DNA of 64,000 bases, from contig NZ_CDDH01000062.1 of NCBI RefSeq assembly GCF_000819725.1, positions 186,001-250,000 on the forward strand. Reading direction: 5' to 3'. The translations under genes were made by a program, and so were the position numbers. The notes beneath the pieces were generated by a model. That model was not told where the DNA came from. It worked only from the letters and a program-made list of their open reading frames with translations, and searched no databases. Shown one piece after another: positions 1 through 7,049 of the stretch. Position 1 is the stretch's first letter. Each line of letters starts with the position of its first letter. Origin of the DNA: Aeromonas australiensis. Lineage in GTDB: Bacteria > Pseudomonadota > Gammaproteobacteria > Enterobacterales > Aeromonadaceae.

Positions 1-21
1 CTGTCTTTTAGCTTTTGCCAT
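1..21 (-). CDS. possible start of a gene running off the left edge
   Basis: On the minus strand an ATG at position 21 opens a seven-codon frame (MAKAKRQ) to the window edge. An AAGG motif lies nine bases upstream of it. It points the same way as the trypco2-like gene at 92-469 and would be its downstream neighbour, 70 bases away. Seven codons cannot prove a gene. The support is the ribosome-binding site and the co-directional position only, and no function can be given. Confidence 0.3.
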
Positions 22-45
22 GTCACGTTACCTTGTCGTTTTTAC

Positions 46-75
46 AGATGCCGATAACCGTGTTTATCGGCATCT
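46..75. repeat. 12-bp perfect stem-loop between two genes
   Basis: AGATGCCGATAA (46-57) is exactly complementary to TTATCGGCATCT (64-75), with a six-base loop. It lies between the trypco2-like gene and the putative edge gene. Neither side carries a good U-tract for either strand, so it is not a textbook terminator. It could be an attenuator or an mRNA-stabilising hairpin. Confidence 0.5.
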
Positions 76-91
76 AATGAGAAAAGCTCCA

Positions 92-469
92 TTACCAACC
101 GGTTACAGTCCTTGGGATCTGTAAAGCAGCACCTTGCTCTTCTCGGACACTTGAATCCTTTGGTAGCTCTACGGCAACAGTGAACTTTACCCTGCTAGTT
201 TGCTGATATACGTCGTTCCCTTGGGTCTTTCCACCAAGGCTCAAAACGTTGATCACTGACAGCCTAGCCCCTGCTTCTGATTGCTGACTCTCAGTTACAA
301 CAAGCGCAACATCAAAATCTATATTGGTAAGACGTGGAGATCTTGATGATGATGCAATGTGATCATGAGGGTTCACTCGCCCTCCCAGGCTGGCAACATC
401 ATCAGACGCATTGGATACGCCTCTGGCTATTTGTTGAATAGCCGATTGAACAAATTCCTCTAGCTGCAT
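92..469 (-). CDS. small trypco2-like protein of unknown function
   Basis: This 125-residue protein has an N-terminal helical segment (LEEFVQSAIQQIARGV, about residues 3-18). A beta-rich C-terminal half follows the pattern DVALVV...ARLSVINVLSLGG...RVKFTVAVELP. That layout resembles the trypco2 domain (trypsin-co-occurring domain 2), a small domain that computational studies place beside peptidases and other effectors in conflict systems. The family match is from memory of the pattern. The ATG at 469 is preferred over a GTG at 472 because GAGG lies seven bases upstream. No peptidase is visible, but the next gene in the same direction is outside the window. It could also be an unrelated small adaptor. 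Confidence 0.5.
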   Translation of the reverse strand: MQLEEFVQSAIQQIARGVSNASDDVASLGGRVNPHDHIASSSRSPRLTNIDFDVALVVTESQQSEAGARLSVINVLSLGGKTQGNDVYQQTSRVKFTVAVELPKDSSVREEQGAALQIPRTVTGW

Positions 470-581
470 CACGATACCTCGAGTCAGATTCTCTATTGAG
501 CGGCATGCTCCATACGGATATTGTGGCTATTGCTTGCAAACCAAGCCTTTACTGACAAAAACCTTCTTGTGAGAGATAACC

Positions 582-777
582 CCCCTCCCCTGTGGCTGGT
601 GTGAGCATGGCTGTCTGGGAATTCCCCCCGTATTACTACCCGGAGGGCTTGAACAGCTGTCGCCCTGATAGATTTACTGGCATGTGATATGGCTGGGGTG
701 ATCGTTGTTCACCACAGAATAATGACGATTGCCCGCAGGGATTTCGCTATGAGAGTCCCCTCCCCTGTGACCAGTGT
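582..777. repeat. imperfect 21-base direct repeat, two copies
   Basis: CCCCTCCCCTGTG occurs at 582-594 and again at 757-769. The identity continues with differences to GTGT, so 18 of 21 bases match (582-602 against 757-777). The copies are 175 bases apart, in non-coding DNA beside a tyrosine recombinase. They could be protein-binding arm sites or a remnant duplication. Confidence 0.4.
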
Positions 778-1014
778 ATTAAGGCAATCACAAGGAGCAA
801 GGGGCTGGAATATTGGTGACAAATCAATGGAATTGAACAAGGCCCCTATCTGGCGATAAAGGCCTTGTGGTACGCGAATCAATTAAATCAGGCGGCCCAA
901 CCGGCGCTTTCATTTTGGCATGGGGTGCTGGTCAGGCACTGGTTCCTGACTACTCCATGGTTCCTTGAACCGATTGCCATCCCGGATCAGTAAAAATAAC
1001 CGCACCTGCTTGGA

Positions 1015-1077
1015 TGAGACATTAATGACTCAAGGATTGTTCTAAAGATGAACAGTAAAGTTCAGGGTAATGTCTCA
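1015..1077. repeat. perfect 10-bp inverted repeat at the 3' end of the recombinase gene
   Basis: TGAGACATTA (1015-1024) is exactly complementary to TAATGTCTCA (1068-1077). The 43-base interior holds further short inverted repeats (GTTC...GAAC...GTTC). The element ends one base before the recombinase stop codon at 1079. There is no U-run, so an ordinary terminator is less likely than a recombination or binding site, but this is inference. Confidence 0.5.
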
Positions 1078-1078
1078 C

Positions 1079-2395
1079 TTATCGTGAATCTTTAGGAATG
1101 TCATCTCTCACTTCGTTACTTAATCTGTCCAGCGGCTTTTGCTGGGCGCTCTCATGTCGTTCACTGTTGCTGGTGTGCAGGTATTTCGAAGTGGTGTCGA
1201 TGCTGTCATGTCCTGCATCGGCTTGTACGTGGGAGAGCGGCCGCCCGTGCAGGTTGATGTCATGGGTAATCCCGGTGTGGCGGATCGCATGGGGAGAGAG
1301 TTGCCGCATTTCGGCCGCATCCTGGGCAAATCCATCCTGTTCAGCCAATTCAGCCCCCTTGCCGATGATCACCATGATCAAATCCCGTAGCTGGCGAATT
1401 CCCAGGTTGGCGTTTAGCTCACCCTGCTCGCGGCCGTGGGCTGCCGCTTTATGGCGAACGAACAGCGGTGTCTGTTCATCCGGTGTCGGCAAGGGAGAGA
1501 GACCGAGGAAACGGCGGTAGCGTTCGAGTGCCGCCAACAGCGCTTGGGATACCGCCACGGTACGCCGTTTACCCCCTTTGCTTTGCGGAATAAAGTAGCC
1601 CCAGACGCCGGTTTTGCGATCCCGCCTGAACTGCCCCATCACAGGTGTAAAGCCCGGCCTGGCAGCAACCTCCGAGATCCGCAGATAGCACGCATACATC
1701 AAAATGGTGAGAAAACGGCTGCGCTCGTGTTGCTGCGGATTTTCGTTAGCCAAGGTATCGGCGGCTTGCATCACATATGACCACTGCAACTCGCTGAAGG
1801 CCTGGACCTGCTCATCGGCCTCCTGCTGTTGTGGTCGTTTGACCCGTTGCAGTAGCAGGGCGGGATTCCTGTCCATGTACTCCTCCTGGATCAGGAACTG
1901 GAAGAAGGCCGACAAGATAGCGAGCTTGGTCTTCATCGCCTGCTCGCTCAGGCGATATGGCAAGGTTCGGCCCAGCTCCCGTTTGCCCAGAAACGGACGC
2001 CATTGTGGATTGGGCAAGCGCGCCCCCCACTCCTTGTCGAGCACAAATTGCGCCACGTTGCGATAGGCGATCAAGGCCTCGGGAGGAGCCTGACAGTAGT
2101 CGAGATAGCGGATCATAATGCGGCGCGTGAGATCTTTGGGGCTAATGGCCGCCTCGCGAAAGCACCAGTGCAAAAAGGTGGTCAGTTCGCTGCGATAGGT
2201 TTTGTAGTTGTTTTCGCTGTGACGCTGCTCCAGCAGCCAGTCGACTGCCAGTTCGTACACCAGCCCGGCATCGGGCACATCGTTGAGGCTGAGGTTGGCA
2301 AGGTATTGATTGACTTGCGGGTTGCCGGCTTCCAAATAAACCAGGCTGTCAAACAGCGGCATGGCCGGCGGCAAGGATAATGAGTGTTGAGTCAT
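1079..2395 (-). CDS. tyrosine recombinase / phage-type integrase
   Basis: The 438-residue protein has an N-terminal SAM-like core-binding domain (about residues 45-180) and a C-terminal catalytic domain. All catalytic positions of the tyrosine recombinase family are present: Arg239 (LRISE), Lys273 (SKGGK), His369 and Arg372 (HAIRH), His396 (GHDS) and nucleophile Tyr405 (SKYLH). It should therefore be active in strand exchange. It is longer than XerC/XerD (about 300 residues). No Shine-Dalgarno sequence is obvious before the ATG. It is bordered by an inverted repeat on each side (1015-1077 and 2648-2722). No excisionase or tRNA is adjacent, so its target site is unknown. Confidence 0.9.
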   Translation of the reverse strand: MTQHSLSLPPAMPLFDSLVYLEAGNPQVNQYLANLSLNDVPDAGLVYELAVDWLLEQRHSENNYKTYRSELTTFLHWCFREAAISPKDLTRRIMIRYLDYCQAPPEALIAYRNVAQFVLDKEWGARLPNPQWRPFLGKRELGRTLPYRLSEQAMKTKLAILSAFFQFLIQEEYMDRNPALLLQRVKRPQQQEADEQVQAFSELQWSYVMQAADTLANENPQQHERSRFLTILMYACYLRISEVAARPGFTPVMGQFRRDRKTGVWGYFIPQSKGGKRRTVAVSQALLAALERYRRFLGLSPLPTPDEQTPLFVRHKAAAHGREQGELNANLGIRQLRDLIMVIIGKGAELAEQDGFAQDAAEMRQLSPHAIRHTGITHDINLHGRPLSHVQADAGHDSIDTTSKYLHTSNSERHESAQQKPLDRLSNEVRDDIPKDSR

Positions 2396-2739
2396 GGTGT
2401 TGCTTGTTGCTGATGAGATGAATCGATATGAGCCTGTGAGCCAAGACGATAGAGAAGGGCTCGTGATGCATAATTGCGGCTTATGTTGGTGTTTTCGCGC
2501 TATCTTGCTGTTTGATTGAGGCTAAAGGGGTCAGCTGGGCGACTGATGCCCTCTTCATTTGCTCGTTACTCGCTTGTTGGTTTGGCTGACGTCGCCCTGT
2601 CAGCACACGATTAATTTATGCAGTGGATATGCACGCTTGTTAAAAAATTCTCGGGGTAAATAGCCGTAAAAATGGTTTTAAATGCAAATGAAGTGAATGC
2701 ATTGAGCTGTTTATCCCGAGAAATAGCAGTTCTGTGCAA
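2396..2739. other. 344-base intergenic region between recombinase and yebG
   Basis: No gene is supported here. It contains the presumed recombinase promoter region and a long inverted repeat at 2648-2722 near the yebG stop codon. A 69-codon frame at 2640-2849 overlaps yebG in another frame and has no coding features. Confidence 0.5.
2648..2722. repeat. 13-base inverted repeat with one mismatch, 75-base element
   Basis: TTCTCGGGGTAAA (2648-2660) pairs with TTTATCCCGAGAA (2710-2722) except at one base. The 49-base interior is A/T-rich. It begins 17 bases beyond the yebG stop codon. It could be a yebG transcription terminator variant, a recombinase attachment structure, or a short mobile-repeat remnant. 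The long spacing argues against a simple terminator. Confidence 0.5.
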
Positions 2740-3042
2740 TCAGGCCACCTGTTTGAGCGGCTTCTCCTTGCGCTTGGCTGCTGAAGCCTCTTCCTCTTTC
2801 GTGCCTGCCTGAACCTTGCCGCCGCGCAGCAGGGTTTGCAGCACATCACGCTGCTCTGCCAGGTAGAATGCCAGACTCTCTTGCTGCTCTGGAGCCAGCT
2901 CGATCGGAGCGCCGGCCAACAGGGTCATCAACTCGTCGGCCGTATCCAGCAGTTTGTCATAGGCATCGGCCTCTTTTTTGCTGGCAAAGGTCATTTTTTC
3001 CACTCCCCCACGAACAACCACATATTTGATCTCGACAGCCAT
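2740..3042 (-). CDS. yebG: SOS-induced YebG family protein
   Basis: The 100-residue product matches the YebG pattern: MAVEIKYVVVRGG at the start, then EKMTFASKKEADAYDKLLD, then a basic lysine-rich tail (AAKRKEKPLK). E. coli YebG is 96 residues. YebG is a small DNA-damage-inducible protein of the LexA regulon whose biochemical role is not settled. A LexA-type box lies 34 bases upstream of the ATG (3077-3092), which agrees with SOS control. The gene is transcribed alone, divergently from the hydrolase gene that follows. Confidence 0.9.
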   Translation of the reverse strand: MAVEIKYVVVRGGVEKMTFASKKEADAYDKLLDTADELMTLLAGAPIELAPEQQESLAFYLAEQRDVLQTLLRGGKVQAGTKEEEASAAKRKEKPLKQVA

Positions 3043-3076
3043 GATGGCCTCCTCTCGGTGATGATAGATAGAGTAT

Positions 3077-3092
3077 ATGTATGGATATACAG
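3077..3092 (-). promoter_or_regulatory. LexA (SOS) box of yebG
   Basis: Read on the minus strand the site is CTGTATATCCATACAT, against the gammaproteobacterial LexA consensus CTGT-N8-ACAG. Seven of the eight conserved bases match. It sits just upstream of yebG, where LexA would block transcription until DNA damage. The divergent hydrolase gene starts 118 bases away on the other side. Confidence 0.8.
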
Positions 3093-3209
3093 TATTGCAA
3101 ATAACCTCAGTGAAAACGCGATCGCGGGGGCGCGATAAAATCGGCGCTGGATCAAGCTGTCTAAAAGTGTCATTTGACTTCCACCTCTGACTGGTCGGAT
3201 CATGGTCAT

Positions 3210-4085
3210 ATGACGATAGTGCGACACCTGTTTATCCTGCTGATGGTAGAGGTGCTGCTCCTTGGGAGCATCGCCCATCTTATCGTGGGCCTTCCCTGGT
3301 TGCTGACCCTGCTGTTTGTGCTGTTTACCCTGCTAGGGCTGCGCTGTCTGGTAGTGCTCGGCAGCTGGCTGTTTACCCGTTTCTACCCCTCCCCGGCCAT
3401 CGGCGCCAAGCGTCGGGTGAAGATGATGGCTCAGGAGATGCTGGCCTACCTCTATACCTTTACCTGGTTGCTTCCGTTCGAGCCTGTTTTGATGGCATCC
3501 GATCGGCTGCGCCCATGTGTACGCCCCGTATTACTGGTGCATGGCTACGGTTGCAGTCGCGGGATCTGGCGTACCCAGCGTACCAGACTGGAGGCCGCAG
3601 GCCATGTGGTCGCCACCATTACCTTGATGCCGCCGTTTGGTCATATTGATGAGATGGTGCCGCTGCTGGCCACCCGGATTGACGATGTGCTGGCGCAGAC
3701 CGGGGCTGACCAGCTGGTGCTGGTCGGTCACAGTATGGGGGGGCTGGTCTGCCGCGACTATCTTGCTATCCATGGTGGTGACAAGGTCGCGCGCCTGATC
3801 ACCCTGGCGACCCCCCATCAGGGCAGTCAGCTGGCCGCCCTTGGCCTTGGGGCCAATGCCCGTGAGATGGAGCCCGGTTCCGGCTGGTTGCAGCGTTTCG
3901 CTTCGGTGCCGCTTTGCGTGCCCGGCATCTCGGTGCGCACCAGCCACGACAATGTGGTGATGCCGCAGGAGCGTCAGCGTCTGGCTGGGATGGAAGATAT
4001 CGAGTTGCCTGCCATTGGCCATCTCTCTTTGCTCTACTCCCGTCGTACTACCGACCTACTGCTTGATCTGCTGTCCCGAGTCTGA
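3210..4085 (+). CDS. membrane-anchored alpha/beta hydrolase (lipase/esterase type)
   Basis: The 291-residue product has two strongly hydrophobic segments near the N-terminus (about residues 5-55), so it is probably anchored in the inner membrane. An alpha/beta hydrolase domain follows. It shows the oxyanion-hole HGYG (111-114), the nucleophile elbow GHSMGG (Ser175) and a C-terminal GHLSLL that probably carries the catalytic His. This resembles triacylglycerol lipase/PGAP1-like hydrolases. A TTG at 3174 would add 12 residues, but the ATG at 3210 fits a membrane start better. It neighbours a fatty acyl reductase and other lipid-storage genes, so a lipid substrate is plausible. The exact substrate cannot be read from the sequence. 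Confidence 0.8.
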   Translation: MTIVRHLFILLMVEVLLLGSIAHLIVGLPWLLTLLFVLFTLLGLRCLVVLGSWLFTRFYPSPAIGAKRRVKMMAQEMLAYLYTFTWLLPFEPVLMASDRLRPCVRPVLLVHGYGCSRGIWRTQRTRLEAAGHVVATITLMPPFGHIDEMVPLLATRIDDVLAQTGADQLVLVGHSMGGLVCRDYLAIHGGDKVARLITLATPHQGSQLAALGLGANAREMEPGSGWLQRFASVPLCVPGISVRTSHDNVVMPQERQRLAGMEDIELPAIGHLSLLYSRRTTDLLLDLLSRV

Positions 4086-4124
4086 CCCTCATTAATCGTT
4101 CTTCAACTGCTATTCCAAATAAAA

Positions 4125-4150
4125 CAGGGGCCTGATTGCTCAGGCCCCTG
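4125..4150. terminator. bidirectional terminator between convergent genes
   Basis: CAGGGGCCTGA (4125-4135) and TCAGGCCCCTG (4140-4150) form a perfect 11-bp stem with a TTGC loop. An A-rich run precedes it, which becomes a U-run on the minus-strand transcript. It lies between the hydrolase and fatty acyl reductase genes, which converge here. Confidence 0.8.
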
Positions 4151-4175
4151 CTGATCGCTTTATCCCATCACCCGG

Positions 4176-6149
4176 TTAGAAGTGAATGCCTTTGATGAGG
4201 GTGGAGACGGCAACCTGATCGGCGGTCGCCTTGGATTTGTCACCATCCTTGGGGTCGGCAAAAGTGCGGAAGCTGGTGTTCATGATCACCTGAGCAACCC
4301 GCGGTGCCAGCGCATGGATCACCTGACCAAAGACCCCGAGCCGGGTCGCCAGACGAACATGCTTGTTGATGATGGTGTCGCACACCAGATCGGCCGCCTC
4401 TTCCGGTGTCATCATCGGTACCTGTTCATACACCTTGGTCGGTGCGACCATCGGCGTTTTCACCAGCGGCATATTGATGATGGAGAAGCTCACCCCTTTA
4501 TCGGCAAACTCGGAGGCGGCGGTACGCACCCAGGCATCGAGTGCCGATTTGGAGGCCACATAGGCTGAGAAACGCGGCGCATTGGTCAGTACCCCGATGG
4601 AGGAGATATTGATGATGTGGCCCCGCTTCTTCTCGATCATGGTGGGCAGTACCCCCATGATCACCTTGAGTGCACCAAAGTAGTTGAGCTGCATGGTGCG
4701 CTCCAGATCGTGAAAGCGATCAAAGGAGTCTTCGATGGAGCGACGGATGGAGCGACCGGCATTGTTGACCAGAATATCGACGCCGCCGTGATCGGCTACG
4801 ATGCGGGTCGTCACCTCCTCGGCTTGCGCCAGATTAGCCAGATCCCCCTGATAGATCTCGATGGTCAGCCCCAGCTCGGCAAACTCCGCCTTGGTTTCGG
4901 CAATCTTTTGTTCATCACGTGCGATGGTGATGACATGGGCCCCCGCCCCTGCCAACTTGCGTGCTGTGGCTCGGCCAATGCCGGAAGTGGCGCCGGTCAC
5001 CAGCACCACCTTGCCCTCGACCCGACCACGCAGGGAGCGATCGATGAAGAGCTCCGGGTCGAGGTGACGCTCCCAGTAATCCCACAACCGCCAGGCGTAA
5101 CTGTGCAGTGGCGGCACTTCGATGCCTGTCCCTTTCAGTACCCGCTGGGTTTCGCGATTGTCGAAACGGGTGGGATAACTGATAAGGCGGAACACATCCT
5201 TGGGCAGCCCCAGATCGGCGATGGCGGCATCGCGGATACGGCGCACGGGGGCCATGGTCATCAACATGGCCGTCAGGTGGCGGGGAATAAAGTTAAAAAG
5301 GGATGCATTGATGCGGATCGCCGGCTCTGGCGCGTGGGCGGCGCGGGAGAAGGTGCTCAGCATATCGCCAACCCGCATCGGGTTGGGGTCGGTCAGGTGG
5401 AAGGTTTTGTGCTCCTCTCCCTCCTGATGGGCGATATGCACCATGGCATCGACCACGAAGTTGACCGGCACAATGTTGATACGGCCCCCTTCCACCCCGA
5501 TGGCTGGCATCCAGGGCGGCAGCAGACGGCGCAGCTTCTGGATAGTCTTGAAGAAGTAGTAGGGGCCGTCGATCTTGTCCATCTCGCCAGTGTTGGCGTC
5601 ACCCACCACAATCCCCGGGCGGTAGACCCGCCACGGAATGGTGCACTCGTTGCGGACGATCCCTTCCGCTTCGTGTTTGGTCTGGAAATAAGGCATGTCG
5701 AGGTGCTCGGCTTCATCAAACATATCCTCGCGAAACAGACCATCGAACAGACCCGCGGCGGCAATGGAACTGCAGTGATGAAACTGGCGAGCGCCAATGT
5801 GCTCGGCCAGTTGCACCGTATGACGGGTGCCCTCGGTATTGACTTGCTGCTGCAGACCAGCCTTGGCGTTGAGGTCATAGATGGCGGCAAGGTGAAAGAA
5901 GTGATCGATCTTGCCAACCAGCTGCTCTTGCTTATCGGACGACACACCCAGTAATGGCAGGGTCATATCACCAAACACGGGTACGGCACGGGATTCATCA
6001 ACGTTCCAGAACGCAAACAGTGCTGGCAATTTATCTTGATGAGAAGGGCGCATCAAAAAATAGACGGTACAGTCGGGATGCTGTTGGAATAATTTTTTGA
6101 CCAATCTACGCCCGATAAAGCCACTTGCGCCTGTAATGAAATAGTTCAT
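4176..6149 (-). CDS. two-domain fatty acyl-CoA reductase (alcohol-forming, SDR-SDR fusion)
   Basis: The 657-residue protein joins two short-chain dehydrogenase modules. The N-terminal extended SDR module (fatty acyl reductase type) has the nucleotide motif TGASGFIG (6-13) and a Tyr154-x3-Lys158 pair (YFQTK). The C-terminal classical SDR module has TGATSGIG (385-392), NNAG (462-465) and Tyr530-x3-Lys534 (YVASK). Length and many segments (HVNYF-like start, GGRINIVPVNFVVDA, APRFSAYVASKSALDA, RLGVFGQVIHALAP) agree with the Marinobacter reductase Maqu_2220. That enzyme reduces fatty acyl-CoA through the aldehyde to fatty alcohol with NADPH. The comparison is from memory. The ATG at 6149 starts exactly at the homologous MNYF. 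With the wax ester synthase 3.6 kb away, a role in wax ester formation is likely. Confidence 0.85.
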   Translation of the reverse strand: MNYFITGASGFIGRRLVKKLFQQHPDCTVYFLMRPSHQDKLPALFAFWNVDESRAVPVFGDMTLPLLGVSSDKQEQLVGKIDHFFHLAAIYDLNAKAGLQQQVNTEGTRHTVQLAEHIGARQFHHCSSIAAAGLFDGLFREDMFDEAEHLDMPYFQTKHEAEGIVRNECTIPWRVYRPGIVVGDANTGEMDKIDGPYYFFKTIQKLRRLLPPWMPAIGVEGGRINIVPVNFVVDAMVHIAHQEGEEHKTFHLTDPNPMRVGDMLSTFSRAAHAPEPAIRINASLFNFIPRHLTAMLMTMAPVRRIRDAAIADLGLPKDVFRLISYPTRFDNRETQRVLKGTGIEVPPLHSYAWRLWDYWERHLDPELFIDRSLRGRVEGKVVLVTGATSGIGRATARKLAGAGAHVITIARDEQKIAETKAEFAELGLTIEIYQGDLANLAQAEEVTTRIVADHGGVDILVNNAGRSIRRSIEDSFDRFHDLERTMQLNYFGALKVIMGVLPTMIEKKRGHIINISSIGVLTNAPRFSAYVASKSALDAWVRTAASEFADKGVSFSIINMPLVKTPMVAPTKVYEQVPMMTPEEAADLVCDTIINKHVRLATRLGVFGQVIHALAPRVAQVIMNTSFRTFADPKDGDKSKATADQVAVSTLIKGIHF

Positions 6150-6159
6150 AAAGTAAGTC

Positions 6160-6190
6160 CTGTTACTTATTTGGCTGTTACTTACTGTTA
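6160..6190. repeat. direct repeats near the reductase start
   Basis: CTGTTACTTA occurs at 6160-6169 and 6175-6184, followed by the partial copy CTGTTA at 6185-6190. The repeats lie just upstream of the reductase start in the region shared with the divergent phasin gene. They could be an operator for a regulator such as the TetR protein encoded at 8239. This is inference. Confidence 0.4.
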
Positions 6191-6394
6191 GATATATCAC
6201 GATTCACATGGCAATTTACAATGCAATTATCGGTTCGTGAGCCACCCCTGATTTCAGCAGTCTGGTAGTTCCGTTATTAGGTAGAACCCTCTATTTTTTC
6301 CCCCTAGACTCAAATTGAAAATCAGTAATGCCACAACCCGTATGCAGTGATGTTGTCGTCATTACGTTATCTGTCGTTATTCAAGGAGAAGATC

Positions 6395-6970
6395 ATGGCT
6401 AAAAAATTGAAAGCGCTGGCAGGTTCAGTGACCGACAACCAACTCACCTCCACCATCAAGGAGTCCACCCAACAGATCTGGCTGGCCGGTTTGGGTGCCT
6501 ATGCCAAGGCGCAGGAAGAGGGCGGCAAAATTTTTGAAGCACTGGTGCAGGAAGGCGAAGCGCTGCAAGCCAAAACTCGCCAGAGCGCAGATGAGAAAAT
6601 TGCCGCGGTGGCAGACAAGACGGCTGGTACCTGGGGACGCCTGGAGCAGGTTTTTGAAGATCGCGTTGCTCGTGCAGTTGCCAGCCTGGGGATCCCCACC
6701 CGTAAAGATATCGACAAGCTGTCCAAACGCATGGCCGAGCTGACCGATGTCGTGCAACAACTGCTCGATGCACAGGAAGAAGAGACCCCGGTGGCGGAAG
6801 CCAAACCGGCAGCGCCGAAAAGAGCGCCGGTAAAGAAAGCCCCGGTCAAGAAGGCTCCGGTTACCGCGCAAGTTAAAGAAGCGGTAGTCGAGCAGGCCAC
6901 TGACCTGCTCTCCGCGGCAGAAGAAGCGGTCAAAGAGGTGAAAGAAAAGGCCGAGAGCGTTCTGCCGTAA
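6395..6970 (+). CDS. phasin family protein (PhaF/PhaI type)
   Basis: The 191-residue product has an amphipathic alpha-helical N-terminal region (QIWLAGLGAYAKAQEEGGK, then VFEDRVARAVASLGIPTRKD). This is the hallmark of the poly(hydroxyalkanoate) granule-associated phasin family. A lysine/alanine/proline-rich stretch with repeated KKAPV follows, like the histone-like tail of PhaF that binds DNA. A final amphipathic helix closes the protein. Phasins coat hydrophobic storage granules and can help segregate them. The start at 6395 has AAGGAG seven bases upstream. It is divergent from the fatty acyl reductase and upstream of the patatin gene, so it may coat neutral-lipid or PHA granules. Confidence 0.85.
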   Translation: MAKKLKALAGSVTDNQLTSTIKESTQQIWLAGLGAYAKAQEEGGKIFEALVQEGEALQAKTRQSADEKIAAVADKTAGTWGRLEQVFEDRVARAVASLGIPTRKDIDKLSKRMAELTDVVQQLLDAQEEETPVAEAKPAAPKRAPVKKAPVKKAPVTAQVKEAVVEQATDLLSAAEEAVKEVKEKAESVLP

Positions 6971-6996
6971 CCCCTTAATGATAAAAAGTGATCATC

Positions 6997-7027
6997 ACCG
7001 GCCCATGCCCAGCGCTGGGCCGGTTTT
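6997..7027 (+). terminator. terminator after the phasin gene
   Basis: ACCGGCCCA (6997-7005) pairs with TGGGCCGGT (7016-7024), followed by TTTT. It lies 27 bases after the phasin stop and 23 bases before the patatin start. It would cut off or reduce read-through, giving the phasin its own abundant transcript. Confidence 0.75.
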
Positions 7028-7049
7028 CTATGGATAGGGAGGAGGCTCT

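Larger units (their letters stand above)
473..1078. other. 600-base stretch without a convincing gene
   Basis: No open frame with coding character was found here. It contains an imperfect 21-base direct repeat (582-602 and 757-777), a GC-rich stem-loop CAAGGCC/GGCCTTG around 838-867, and a perfect 10-base inverted repeat next to the recombinase 3' end (1015-1077). Base composition looks lower in GC than the core genes. The stretch may be the edge of an integrated or decayed element associated with the adjacent recombinase. Confidence 0.5.

Noticed and set aside
4617-5954. 445-codon plus-strand frame opposite the fatty acyl-CoA reductase
   Set aside because: It is a shadow frame. The minus-strand protein carries two complete SDR domains.
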